Source: Nematostella vectensis
Lineage: Eukaryota; Cnidaria; Anthozoa; Actiniaria; Edwardsiidae
Assembly: GCF_932526225.1 (NCBI RefSeq)
Contig: NC_064044.1
Span: 13,532,953-13,576,952, forward strand
Reading direction: 5' to 3'
Length of the DNA stretch: 44,000 nt
Below, piece after piece: positions 1 to 12,074 of the stretch (position 1 is the first letter of the stretch; each line of letters opens with the position of its first letter). Made by a program: the position numbers and the translations under genes. Below the pieces are notes generated by a model that saw only the letters and a program-made list of their open reading frames with translations, was not told the DNA's origin and made no database searches.

Positions 1-880
1 GTCGTTGCTCTTACAAATGTTAGTACCCCACAATAAATATTTGTGGCTTATTGGGTAGTAAACAGAGGGGGAAGCCTTGCGAAAGGCCTCCGGTAAGTAA
101 TGGAAAATGAAGAAGCGTGCGAAAATGATGATCTGTCGCAATATATATATACAGGCCATGTTTTCTGCGAATAAACTTGAAAGAGTTCTGCTTTAATATG
201 TCGGTTCTCACACAAGAGACAATGCGACGGTATTGAGCATCAACTCAACGTCTATTACAACTTATTTGGGGTGAGCAAACATAGAATTTACATCGTGAAG
301 TGACATAGTCCTCACAACCCCTATCACAGAAACCTTAGTGTAAGCAAACGTCCTTTAAAAAAGGACGAGTAAGTACGCAGCTGCTTTGTCTCCTATTATT
401 TTTGTTCCACAAAGGAGTTCTTTTGTCTCTATTCTTCTCGTTCTTTGTGTCGAGGTGCGGATATTGTTCCTTTGCCCAATGAAATTGCAGCTTGTAAGAG
501 CTGCGTACTGACCCAAAAGGGCATGGAGTATAAGAGGCGCGTGCCTATGGGCAAAATGGCTTTTTTAGTTGTCAGGTGACCTCCGAGCTGTGCAGAGCCT
601 TTTACATTAACGCATCTATTATATTCAATTTTCTCTCTCAAAGTAAATGTAAAACCCATAAAAAAGTCGCATGCCCGGGCGTGTGTCAGCGGCGAGGTAA
701 AAGTTCAATGAGAAAGTCAGCTGTCAATCAATCATGTCTCATACCAACATCACAACATTGGCCGTAACTAGGCAGATTTTAAACAATGGAATCGAGCGTT
801 CTTTCCTTCCCTTAGTAGCGGGGCCAGCGCGGCCGCAGGCCGCGCCCGGAGCTTCATACATAGAAATTGGTAAACTAGGC
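1..880. other. no gene recognised
   Basis: I see no supportable gene here. Short open frames exist on both strands, but none has protein-like composition or splice-site context. Confidence 0.5.
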
Positions 881-884
881 GACT

Positions 885-1010
885 CAAAATTTGTGGTCAA
901 TGACGTCATGTCACACATTTTTTGTGCCCGCTATTTGTACCACTCATGTGACCAGGCCAGCTACTTAATTGATCGCTCTAAACCAATGGGAGACTAGCTC
1001 CGACAAGAAC
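885..1010 (+). promoter_or_regulatory. possible promoter: CRE plus CCAAT box
   Basis: A perfect CRE (TGACGTCA, from about 901) lies about 85 bp upstream of a CCAAT box (AACCAATGGG, about 981-990). A GC-rich palindromic stretch around GCGGCCGC (about 830) is just upstream. This arrangement is typical of animal RNA polymerase II promoters. The downstream gene is not identified. A short ATG-led segment at 1,451 followed by a GTGAGT donor could be a first coding exon, but no second exon fits it. Confidence 0.3.
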
Positions 1011-4000
1011 CGGGGGGACTTGGAAAAAAGGGGGGGAACTAAGCCTGTTTGGACTTTCGACATAAAACAATCAACGGAATACAAGTTGGAAGGGAAGAAT
1101 TGACAATAAAAGTGTTTAATAGAGAAAATGCAATTGATTAGCCAGTCAAATGGCCGTTTAAAAAATAGAATTCGAAGGATATATCTGCCTAAGGAATTGC
1201 TTTTGTACTTACAAGCTGGGAATATCGGCTTAAGTGTTCGGAAAAACCGTCTTCACCTGGTGCGGTGGTTGATATCAGATGAAGGAAAAGGCTAAAATAC
1301 CGGCAGCTTTTATCAAGGAATTGTCGAGGCTCTGCACTACTATAACCATTAAGATGTTATGGATTAAAAACAAAGAAGAAAAGCGCTATTTATGATAGCT
1401 AAAATACGGAATTTATCGCCAAACCAACAAGCAAACACAAGGAAAACAACATGGACAGTCAAGGTGAGTTCGGACGAAAATTTCCATTCAAAATGGTGAA
1501 AAGAATATATAAATCAAAACGTAATTTCCGTCCTTTTTCTTTTATAAGAAATGCTTTTTGTTTGCAAATATTTGAAAATAATCCTCAAACAAAACAATTT
1601 TCGTCCCTTTACAACTTCTCTGATTTTGCCGGTGTCACCATTCAATCATCTCGCTTCCTCTGTCAAGTTCTTGAATTCTGATTGGATGTTATTTTGGCGC
1701 GCTATACAATGGGTTCCCAGTCTGTAAGAATCGTAAAGAAAATTTTCCTCTACAAAACAATGCTTATCTAGCTAAGGTAAGAACGACCTTGACGACTCAT
1801 GTATACACAGTTAACTATGTATTATTTAGCTTATTCAATCGGGAATTTGTTTGTTATTTACTGGAAAATGTGCGAGGAAAGACATAAACTCATCCTTGCA
1901 GTTGCAGTCTTTTTCTCTCACCTGTCTTTGTAGTGTTATTATCCCGAATTCTTTTTTCAAGATACAAAAATGTCAGAATGTTTCTCTTTTTTTCTCATAT
2001 AAAGCCAATATTGGTTTGTTGTGTGTTTTATTTTACAAGGATACTAGAATCTAATCATCTTTGTTTTTCTGTATGTATTTTTTCTTGTTTTGAGAAAATT
2101 AGAAAAGATATGACATTTCTTTGAAATGACAATTGATTATCTTTTCTCTTACTCAGGTGAACAATTATTAGTTTACCCAAAAGCCATGATGTGAGACTGA
2201 ATGAAGGCATGGGTGATGAACAGCATACAGTATTTAGCAAGATATTTCGGTTTCCTTTTCTTCCTTTTTGAATATGATTATCCTTTCCAATCCATTTCGT
2301 TCTTACCCTATGAAAATATATTTTCCTGTTTGGTTGTTATTGTACTTTAACTCAGTATTAACAATTACAAGAACCAAATGTGTGATGTAATTTTCCTTTT
2401 AAGGGGGGTAGGGGGGGAGATTGCCCCAAGTGCTATGCCATGTTCTATTTTTTAGGTCTAAAGCTACTTGTGGGGGCAATAAATTGATTCACTATTAAAA
2501 ACTTCCTTTGTGGATTCAAGATATTATAAAATAGATACATTCAACTCTATTCAGAGCATACATTTCTGCATCTACGCCATATCTCTTATCGTAAAATGGG
2601 TTTATCTACCTATTTTTGCGAGGGGGACTGCCATAAAAACAGAAGTGGATGATCGTCAGCAAAATTAATACTAGCCCCAAAGAATAACACCTTGCGTGTG
2701 GTCAACAGTAATTTTCACCACTAAAAGATAGCACATTATGTGTGGTCGAAGCAATTAATCTTTCTCTTAGCACTAAGAATAAACACATCTTCAGTTTTCC
2801 TGTATGGCGGTTCTTGAAACACCACCGTGCCCATCCACATTTCTGACTACATTCATGTCCAGTTGTTAACTGGGTGTGTTGATCCAATTTAAGTGTGAGA
2901 CCCCCTGAGGTCTAGCAGAAGCGGCATCATTTCGAATACCTCCTAAGGGATAGCAGTTAGTAGCATTTCATGCACTAAAGACAGGATAATAAACCCTGTC
3001 TGACTATTTTATGAGAAGCCCGCTCCCCCTCCTGAATGAATACTGTCAAATGTGATCACTCTATTCTTATCTATGCTGTAGTTACATTTATGACAGCTAA
3101 TTCTTGGTGATTAAAAACTGTCTAGGGTTTTAACTAGGAGGTTTCACAGTTAACTGTGCTGTTAGACTGAAGTAGGAGAAGGAAAGTGAATTAAATATCT
3201 GTTTTCACAAATATTTGTAGTTGCATCTTCCAACAACTCAGCAAAAGTGTTTAAAAATGGATGAAAATGTTCACCATGGGTTATTTTGGGTACAAAAATG
3301 TTGGGCTCTCTTGCTGCAAATATCTGCTGCTGAACACGAGTAAAACATGGCCAGGCACATTTAGGCCTGATTATTCTGTTTTAGAAATGTACAATAGTGA
3401 ATATCTGAACAGTATCAATCTGTCAACTGATGCTAAACACTGAGAGCTCATAACCTCATGTGCTATTAGTAAATAATGTCCTGGGCACTGTTAATAAATA
3501 ATACTAATATCACCAATATTTTTGGGTGTGCTACAAGATGGGGATTGGGTACAGCATTTCATATTTCATTATGGTAGAGAAATAGCTAAGATCAAATAAA
3601 ATAAAGCTTGGACCATGCATTACGTGGAGGGGGGGGGGGGGTATGCAGTATACAGCTCTTAAATCTTTCTACAGCATATAAAGGTGAATGTTGTTTTTAT
3701 GGATCTCCTTTTTATTATCAAAAGAAATTCAGGGGGGTCATCTCCCTAAGCTGGCTCCGCTTTTAGACAATGCTTAAATCTATATATGATTTTATATAGA
3801 ACCTAAATACGAAGTTGGGTTCGGAGAGGTCTCGGTATTGTCACGAACAGTTATGATTACACAGTACCGTTTAAAATTTCGAAAGTTGAAAACAACGATA
3901 TCGCTAGGGTTATTTAGACAAGAGAAATAGAAGTATAACAAGAGGCGAATAATAAAAAAGGATTTCGCTAACTCGGAAAGCAGGAATTTCGGATTAAGGT

Positions 4001-4690
4001 AAGAAATATTTTATTCACGAATTGGGGATACATTTTTGTTTATTTTATTAAGAAATTGCTGACAAAGTATCCTATAATTCTTCACAAGAAATCACGAAGA
4101 ATCACAAGAAATTACAGCTACAGTTTCACCGGTCTTTCTATCCGGGATTCCAGTAAAATCAATCTCCAAGTTTTCCTCCGCCAATTAGAAATTGTTAATC
4201 TTTTCACATCCTTAATTCTATAACTACTTTAGGGCAAATGTTGAAGGCTGCCATATTTTAAATCTCCCGCCTATCTGAAAGTAGAACCCATGATACACCG
4301 CAGGTTACGACACACACATCCGCAATAACTACTCTCCTTTTCTTACCAATTCAAGCTAGATATGCCATCAATCGAGAGCGCGAAAGCAAGGACATGTTAG
4401 TGATCGAGAGCTATAGGTTGGAAAAGACTCGGAAAGTACATTTTCAACTTCGCCTTCGGTACAAGCTGCTAGACCACTGTAGCTGACAAGACGACAGGCA
4501 AAGACATGAATCCCTTTCAATACTTATTATTAATAACAACTTTCAATAAGCAGCCTAGAACTGTATTCACCGTAAAAACATGTCTTATGTTATGAAGGAA
4601 TGATTGTTAATGGAGTCCTATTTTTATTACAAAAAAGCGCTCTGCTTCGACGATAGGACATTGCTCGAAACGTCAACCTTTTCTGACAGG
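1011..4690. other. intergenic or intronic DNA, nothing recognised
   Basis: AT-rich sequence with no supportable coding region. A run of 14 G residues sits near 3,630-3,643. Possible splice-like signals occur (for example around 1,465 and 2,157), but they do not build an open reading frame. Confidence 0.5.
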
Positions 4691-4691
4691 A

Positions 4692-5152
4692 GCAAAAAAA
4701 TGGCAAATTTTAAATTGTAAGGTGATCTTTTGCCTAGAAGTTCCTTGTGTTATACAAAAAAAATAAGCTTCGGTACTTTTTGGTAGATGATCCGTTCTTG
4801 AGATATGATTGAGCAAAGTTGTCATAAATCATGAAAAATGAGTAATTTGTGCACAAATTGGGCAATTTAAAACAAGTAATTATCTTCCAATTTTCAATAC
4901 TTTAAAAACGGAATATCTAAAAAAGACTATGATTATGCAAAGTTGCCATAAATCATGAAAAAGTAGTAATTTTTGACAAAATTGGGCAATTTAAAAGAAA
5001 CCGAGTATTACAGTTTTCAATATCTCAGAACTACCAAGTACCACAGTTTATTTTGTTTTTATATTGCACAAGGAACCTAAAGACAAAAAATTGAGCAAAT
5101 ATAAGCTAATTCCACTGTACAATTTAAACTTTGCCATTTTTGCAATTTTTTC
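4692..5152. repeat. palindromic fold-back element (MITE-like)
   Basis: The two ends are imperfect inverted repeats. The left arm reads AAAAAATGGCAAATTTTAAA and continues through TTCCTTGTG and a GGTA/GAGATAT segment. The reverse complement of the right arm shows the same landmarks in the same order (AAAATGGCAAAGTTTAAATTG, TTCCTTGTG, TTGGTAG, GAGATAT). The arms are about 150-180 bp around a core that holds a direct repeat of a CATGAAAAA...ATTGGGCAATTT block (near 4,829 and 4,954). It has no coding capacity. This is the structure of a non-autonomous DNA transposon; I could not define a target duplication. Confidence 0.55.
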
Positions 5153-7743
5153 GTTCATTTACAACTTGTCTACACCACCCCCACTTTAGTCTAATACTTT
5201 TAAGGCGGTTTCTCGTGAAAACAAGTAGAATATTGGTATCAAAATATTAAGGAAACATTTATAGCCAGGGAACTCTGTTTACGACCATCGCATGGCTCTT
5301 TGTCAATGTACCTTCAACAACGCCAACCTCTCAAACAAATACTCAAGATGACTGACATTAGAACACGAAACGATCCTTCGGAGATTGGTTTTGATGAAAG
5401 TTTGGTACGTTTTTCGACAGCTGTGCTCTTATATCTGATTGCTTTGAAAAAAAGTTTCTTACTTTTGTAATCCACCCAAAATTATCTCCTTCACTAATCT
5501 CCTTCATTAATCGATTCCCCAGATGAAATTCAAACGATGGGTGATTTCTTCTCAAAAAGTTTGGGAAGATCAACAATTCGGAAGCCTATCTATATTAAAC
5601 ACATGCCGTTTAGCTTGAAAATAAATTAATTTCGACATTTATCTCCCGTTATTGTTTTTCCATCCAAAGGATTTAAAACAGAACGGGATTTTTTACTACA
5701 ATTAGTGTCCACACCAAAATTTGAAATGTTATGAATAAAAAAAAATCAATGTAAATGTGTACGCTGTCTTTTCTTAGCATCGTAAGTGAAACACTTTTTT
5801 TTCATGTGAAAAATACTCACTATATGCCTCCTATTACTCTATAATAACATTTTCCTTACCGTTCAAATGATTGTGACTCGCCGAAATTCCAAATGTGAAA
5901 AAAAACAAGACTTGTTTTTAGGTTGAGCCTAGAGCCATCCTTAGATGTTAGTGGTTATCTTCCGAAGAGCACTGTTCATTTAAAATGTGCCCATGCGGTG
6001 ATATTAAAACAGATGTCATGTTGAGTAGATGACTCATCCTGGGTGTCATGTTAATCACGTTTGAATAACGGCAATTTGAGACTGGTGCTTTCGTGGGGAA
6101 TATTGGGGCAAGATAGGACTTTAGAAAAAAAACTAAAAAGAAACGGGTAATGAAGACATCTTTTGTTGAGGTCTGTTAGGGTGTCTAGGTTTGATAACAG
6201 CACGCAACATAAATGCAAAAGGGAACACAGTTTTAATTAAAATATCATATTTGATGTGGAATAACATGCCATTTTGGAAATTTATATTTCTGTACAGCTA
6301 GACACAGTTACCTGATTCACGAAACAACATTAAAAGAAAACAAAAGAGCGGAATTGGACAAAATGATAAAAATAATGAACTGTATTTATCAGGATCAAAC
6401 CATATTACATGAAAAAGAAAAGCAGACGGTTGTCACTGAGTTAGTGAATTAAGCCAAAAGATTTCAATGATACTTTACTCTTTTTACCCACCAAAAGACT
6501 GCATGGATTTTAAACTTCCCTAAATGCAGCTTAACTTATATCTTTAATGATATCTCACTAACGCCTCCTTGTTATGAAAATGAAAAATAGTTAGCAGGAA
6601 GATAATCTGATCGTTCAAATATTCGGCTAAGCACTAGTGAGAACTATGGAGGTTTTAAAAGACAAAAATAAAAATAAAATTCTATTCCTATTTTTTCCGC
6701 ATTTATCTATTCTTATCTTTTGTATTGTGTCATTAACTCTCATTCACTTTTCATAAGTCGCCACTCACATTTGTTAACCTGAAGCACGAACATGCGTCTT
6801 TCGAGTTCCTTAAAGTGTACGTGCAAGCAAAGCACTACGTCAATGAGTATTTAAGACTTTCTATAAGAAAAATGCGCGAGAAAGTATCGGTTGAGCGCTT
6901 TTACTCGAAAACTCCCTTCTGCACTCTTTACATAAATTATGGATAACCTTGGTATGCAAAAACGCGCACGCAAGTTTTGATAGTATTAAAAAGATTCAAG
7001 TCCAGGAGCTTAGGACCGAACAAAGCTTTCAACGCATCTCTGCGGCCACTCATGATTTTAAGTGTTTTCGATTTGCATAGCGGCACTGGCACTGTGGAGC
7101 ACACACGAGATAAAAGAGTTTTTATGGGTATCCATTATATTGCTCCCACCACAGTTGCGTTCAAGTCGCACACGGCTCCCTTTTGGCTTCAATTAAAAAC
7201 GCATGTTTTTCATGGGTGGTTATAGTAGTTAAAGCAGGGATTTCAGTTCAAATAACTATGAAAATAAGATACACAAACATCTTTTCATGTAGTTTGCAAA
7301 AAATAACAAATAAAATATTTAAATGTCTTTTCTCTAGAATTAAAAGTTTAGGTACTGGTGATCCATAGAGCGTAAGCAAATTAGATTTTGTGACGACAAA
7401 AAAGAGTGCATTCGCTCTTTACTCTAGTCTTTCTCTTATCACTTACGGGGACTATGTCTTAAATCTCGAGAAATAAGACTGATAGCGGCATCAATTCAAC
7501 CTTAAATGAGGGTTTGGAGATGATTTCAACTTTTAACTTGATAGCGCGCTCGACCGCCATCTTGGATTTCACTCGTAAGAAAAATACAGAATAAAAGACT
7601 AATCTTTTCGAAATCTTCGAGCTCATCCATCAAAACGAATCCATAGTCTCCTCCTTCGCTTATCCTCTGGATTTGAGATCCTTAGGAAGGCGAATTTGTG
7701 GAGGCTTCTTTTTTCCTTAATAGCAGTGTTCCCACAGGCAAAA
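5153..7743. other. non-coding DNA, nothing recognised
   Basis: AT-rich DNA with short open frames only. No domain, repeat array or RNA gene is recognisable. Confidence 0.5.
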
Positions 7744-8049
7744 TGTTTACTTATGGTAATTAGGTTTTACCGAAAGGGGACTCGTTCAAATCGTGCGCGC
7801 AAAAAGCGGAAATTTTGAAACTAGTAGGGAGCCTTGTAAAATTCATTAAAAATGAGGTTTTAACCAAATAAAAAAGGTTTGATTAAGATTGCAGAGAATA
7901 TCCGTCTCACGTACTTAAGTTATATGTAATTAAGTTATGACGGGACGTTTTGTGAAATCGGCGTTTGGTGCTCTTCTGTTAACCCCAACCGTAACCACAA
8001 TTCTACCAGAAACTTATTGTGATATATTATTGTTATTACGTTTTAACAG

Positions 8050-8263
8050 TGAGTATAGCTCATAAAAAGTTGAAATTTGAACTGAGGGAGGCGCTTTCCG
8101 AGGTTGTCGAAACTTCCGCTGGGGATGACCTACTGGTGGACGGCCACATCACTGTGCTGCATATAAATTATCCGGCAGTGAAGGGCAATCACCAGTCAAT
8201 GGTGCTAGCTGCTGCGTCTCAGCTTTTCGGCACAAAACTTAAAAGAAGAAGAAAGAAAAGGGT
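8050..8263 (+). CDS. coding exon 2 of the split host gene
   Basis: Open throughout, with acceptor TTTTAACAG before it and a GTAATT donor after it. It encodes about 71 residues with protein-like composition: a helical start (AHKKLKFELREALSEVVET), a middle segment with DGHITVLHINYP, and a basic end (TKLKRRRKKR). The exon begins in phase 1 and ends in phase 2. These match the 13-bp first exon upstream and the 41-bp exon downstream of the minisatellite, the main reason for believing it. No family is recognised. Confidence 0.45.
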
Positions 8264-8554
8264 GTAATTATTCATGTACGTGGTCCATGGCAATGTTTTG
8301 ATTCCATCGTGGTATTAGTAACTCATTAGCATAGAGTTTTATGATAGATTTTTTTTATTAAATACCCCTTGCAGTTAGAAACTGAATTACAGGTAATTAG
8401 CACACACAAGCTAAGCGATTACAACATTACATTATCAAGATACTTAAAAGTAACAAAATTTGACAAGCGATTAGTGTTGCATATTTTCGGTTTCATGGGA
8501 GCAGATCTTCTTAGAGTGTACTGGTTGACTCCCTTGACCGACCTACTAGTGGCT
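8264..8554 (+). other. intron of the split host gene, 5' part
   Basis: Between the exon-2 donor and the minisatellite. No further coding signal is seen; a short open frame at 8,369-8,566 runs into the repeat and is discounted. Confidence 0.4.
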
Positions 8555-9977
8555 AGGCATCTCTAGTCTAGTATCGAGCATACAGGCATCTCTAGTCTAG
8601 TATCGAGCATGCAGGCATCTCTAGTCTAGTATCGAGCATGCAGGCATCTCTAGTCTAGTATCGAGCATACAGGCATCTCTAGTCTACTATCGAGCATACA
8701 GGCATCTCTAGTCTACTATCGAGCATGCAGGCATCTCTAGTCTACTATCGAGCATGCAGGCATCTCTAGTCTAGTATCGAGCATACAGGCATCTCTAGTC
8801 TAGTATCGAGCATACAGGCATCTCTAGTCTAGTATCGAGCATGCAGGCATCTCTAGTCTAGTATCGAGCATGCAGGCATCTCTAGTCTAGTATCGAGCAT
8901 ACAGGCATCTCTAGTCTAGTATCGAGCATACAGGCATCTCTAGTCTAGTATCGAGCATGCAGGCATCTCTAGTCTACTATCGAGCATACAGGCATCTCTA
9001 GTCTACTATCGAGCATGCAGGCATCTCTAGTCTACTATCGAGCATGCAGGCATCTCTAGTCTAGTATCGAGCATGCAGGCATCTCTAGTCTACTATCGAG
9101 CATACAGGCATCTCTAGTCTACTATCGAGCATACAGGCATCTCTAGTCTAGTATCGAGCATGCAGGCATCTCTAGTCTAGTATCGAGCATGCAGGCATCT
9201 CTAGTCTAGTATCGAGCATGCAGGCATCTCTAGTCTAGTATCGAGCATGCAGGCATCTCTAGTCTAGTATCGAGCATACAGGCATCTCTAGTCTAGTATC
9301 GAGCATACAGGCATCTCTAGTCTAGTATCGAGCATGCAGGCATCTCTAGTCTAGTATCGAGCATGCAGGCATCTCTAGTCTAGTATCGAGCATACAGGCA
9401 TCTCTAGTCTAGTATCGAGCATACAGGCATCTCTAGTCTAGTATCGAGCATGCAGGCATCTCTAGTCTACTATCGAGCATACAGGCATCTCTAGTCTACT
9501 ATCGAGCATGCAGGCATCTCTAGTCTACTATCGAGCATGCAGGCATCTCTAGTCTAGTATCGAGCATGCAGGCATCTCTAGTCTACTATCGAGCATACAG
9601 GCATCTCTAGTCTACTATCGAGCATACAGGCATCTCTAGTCTAGTATCGAGCATGCAGGCATCTCTAGTCTAGTATCGAGCATGCAGGCATCTCTAGTCT
9701 AGTATCGAGCATGCAGGCATCTCTAGTCTAGTATCGAGCATGCAGGCATCTCTAGTCTAGTATCGAGCATACAGGCATCTCTAGTCTAGTATCGAGCATA
9801 CAGGCATCTCTAGTCTAGTATCGAGCATACAGGCATCTCTAGACTAGTATCGAGCATGCAGGCATCTCTAGTCTAGTATCGAGCATACAGGCATCTCTAG
9901 TCTAGTATCGAGCATACAGGCATCTCTAGTCTAGTATCGAGCATGCAGGCATCTCTAGTCTACTATCGAGCATGCAG
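8555..9977. repeat. 29-bp minisatellite, 49 units, 17-unit higher-order period
   Basis: A uniform 29-bp unit (AGGCATCTCTAGTCTA then G or C, then TATCGAGCAT then A or G, then C) is repeated 49 times head to tail with no spacers. Two positions vary. Typing each unit by them shows that units 8-24 (8,758-9,250) and 25-41 (9,251-9,743) have exactly the same order of variants, so a 493-bp block was duplicated as a whole. Units 42-49 begin a third, slightly diverged copy. Unit 45 has one extra change (AGACTAG). The array ends 28 bp upstream of the acceptor-side exon of the split host gene, so it lies inside an intron. Confidence 0.95.
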
Positions 9978-10005
9978 CTATGCAGTAATACATTTTTGTT
10001 TTCAG

Positions 10006-10046
10006 GCGGTTCTACAAAAACTTGTGTCTTCGTGGTAAATCAAAAG
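10006..10046 (+). CDS. small coding exon 3 of the split host gene
   Basis: This 41-bp exon lies between TTTTGTTTTCAG and a GTAAAT donor. Only one frame is open; it reads RFYKNLCLRGKSK and continues the basic stretch of the previous exon. Phase in and out match its neighbours. Short exons are weak evidence alone; the support is the phase chain. Confidence 0.4.
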
Positions 10047-10162
10047 GTAAATATTGTAAGGCATTATAAGTTACTCTAAAAGGTACTAATATATTTTTTC
10101 CCTCTATCAATTAAGACCCAATACATCGCAACTGTTTCTTTTTATTTGTTCAATTTTTTTAG

Positions 10163-10234
10163 AGGAATCCACTGATCAGATCCTGGTAGGAGCCAATCCT
10201 CATGAGTCGCCGCGTAATAAAATTACTAGAACAG
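10163..10234 (+). CDS. coding exon 4 of the split host gene
   Basis: 72 bp between an AATTTTTTTAG acceptor and a GTATGG donor. A single frame is open and encodes about 24 residues (ESTDQILVGANPHESPRNK in part). It starts with the two bases needed to complete the codon left by exon 3 and leaves one base, completed by the exon at 11,735. No known domain. Confidence 0.4.
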
Positions 10235-11734
10235 GTATGGATAATGATAATAATAATATATATATTTAGGCACAGCCTAAAGCGGAGCTATCGTTTTAGT
10301 GTCGCAGCTGTGTGACATGATTGCGTTACGTTATGACGTGAATTCGAATCACGTGACCTACCGGCTGCCATGTGAGTCACTCGGGTCGTTTCTTGCAGTG
10401 GAGCGAGTGATGGCGGTCAGGTAGGTAGATATTCGTTGTATATTACTTATGTTATTCTTACCGTTTGAACGGAAACTTGTTGGAAATATGTTCTAGACGT
10501 ACTGATCGAACATTGATAGCCAATGCACTCAAGGGCTATCTGATGAGATTTAAGTGATTCGTGTACATATGTAATTCAGATATTAATCGTAGTTTTTACC
10601 CTTGTAGCGTATCAGTGTAATAAAACCTGACAAAAAACCAATCGACTCGTTCCCTCGCGAAATAGAGATAATGTAATTTTTCATTCTAAAACTCTAAATG
10701 CTGTGCTATAAAAGAAGGATTGAGTTTCTTTTTGAATCAGCAGCAAGAAGATTCATAACAATTATTACATTCAAGCAATATTCCAACATTAAAGGAAATG
10801 CTATTGAGTGATGGCTCGTTTCTTATACCCTGAGTGTTAAGTTTTGTGTTTACTCGTTTTTTACTCGCTTTCGTTTTTTGCCATTTCTAAAGTGAAGATT
10901 AAAACTCAACTTACAAAATATCCTTAGTGAATACCATGTCCATTGACATCAACCAAACAGAAGAAGAAAAGGCGCTTGATACAATACATTGATCGAACTG
11001 TTGATTATGGGGGATTTACTTAAGTTATAGGGAAATCCATTACGGGAGTCAACATTACTAATAAGGGGAAAATTCATTACATTATTATTAAATTAAAACG
11101 TCTTACACAGCTTACTCGTTTTGATAGAAAAAAACTTTCTTTCTTTATACTTCCCCTTTTTCGTCATTAGACATTGTCCTGTTAATTTTTTAATTTTGTT
11201 CCCAAAGCAAAGGATTCAATGTGCCGTCCATTTCCTGAATGATCAGCAACAGCCCATCGGATTTCATACCAGTTCGACAAGGTTTAGAGGAAATTTAGTG
11301 CTATACTTGTCCATTCTTTCCCAATCTAGTCTTCCATTTTTTCTTCACTCACCATATCTTGAGTATTTGAAGGTTTGATGGCATTATTTTCGAGCAAATA
11401 TTTCTTTGTGTTTACGAGTGACCGCGAGTTGCGAAAAGCGCGGGAAATTAAACAGACTCAGGGTTCCCGTGAGTGCAAAAGAAAGGCAAAAAGCTTTATT
11501 ATTCTAGGTTCTAATGCATTTGTCAGGGTTTTACAAAAAAAGGTAACATTCTTGGATAGTGCTAAAGTGTTTTCATGTAAATTTTTTTTCTGGTGAGTCT
11601 TTTTGCACAGTTATTGCAAATTGTGCTGCCTCCACGGGCGGGCGCCTAGTTATAGACCATTTCTCTATACCTATGGAGCTCCGCGCGCGGCCTACGCGCT
11701 AGCTCCGTTAATATGTTTATTACCACCTTTGCAG
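10235..11734 (+). other. intron of the split host gene
   Basis: AT-rich, with a short AT run at 10,256-10,268. It contains a near-exon (TTTCTTGCAG to GTAGGT, about 10,399-10,420) that does not fit the frame of the gene. Open frames at 11,121-11,596 have no recognisable features. Confidence 0.35.
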
Positions 11735-11865
11735 ATAAGGCTGAATGGGGGACTTGCGCTAAGAGATCACGTGACCTTTCTGGGTGGCAAATTCAAGCCA
11801 AAATAACTGTCGAAGACGAGGACTACTACCACGGAACCACCGGAAAAAAACGCAGAAATCATGGG
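11735..11865 (+). CDS. exon 5 of the split host gene, interrupted by insertion
   Basis: It follows a good acceptor (TTACCACCTTTGCAG) and continues the frame of exon 4. It encodes about 43 residues including WGTCAKRSRDLSGW and DEDYYHGTTGKK, then meets the terminal repeat of the inserted element. Reading on, the frame runs about 23 codons into the inverted repeat and stops at 11,932-11,934. The first bases of the element create AAA|GTAAGT (11,871-11,879), a strong splice-donor match, so the transposon end could act as a donor for this exon. Confidence 0.45.
11860..11865. repeat. target-site duplication of mini-Polinton, left copy (CATGGG)
   Basis: The six bases CATGGG directly precede the left inverted repeat and recur at 16,935-16,940 directly after the right one. 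A 6-bp duplication is the known size for Polinton/Maverick integration. Confidence 0.85.
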
Positions 11866-12074
11866 AGTAGTAAAGTAAGTCTATCTATAGGGTGGATTCC
11901 AGTCCCCCGGCCGCGCGGTCGTGGCGCGTTCTGATTGGTTGTTGAAAATAGCGTGCTGTGATTGGTCGGATTTGATAGGGCGGAAGTGACGTCACAGGTG
12001 AACTTTGGACTTGGGTCTTTGGACTTTAGGGGAGGGGTGGTGATTGGTGGGATTTGATAGGGCGGAAGTGACGT
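11866..12074 (+). repeat. left terminal inverted repeat of mini-Polinton
   Basis: 209 bp, matching the reverse complement of 16,726-16,934 with two substitutions (near 11,902 and 11,950). It contains a direct repeat of 23 bp at 11,970-11,992 and 12,052-12,074 whose core is GGGCGGAAGTGACGT, a GC box fused to an ETS-type GGAAGT and a CRE half-site. Three ATTGG (inverted CCAAT) boxes stand at about 11,934, 11,961 and 12,043. Such repeats normally serve as replication origin and, here, probably also as a promoter. Confidence 0.9.

Noticed and set aside
734-997. 87-codon open frame near the left CRE
   Set aside because: Overlaps the promoter-like stretch, with no domain, splice context or codon signal.
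1451-2240. Possible first exon (MDSQ, then GTGAGT) joined to an acceptor at 2,157
   Set aside because: The junction gives a stop after about ten codons; no other acceptor yields a long frame.
8555-9977. CRISPR array (29-bp repeats)
   Set aside because: The 29-bp units abut with no spacers, and the surroundings are eukaryotic with spliced exons. It is a minisatellite.
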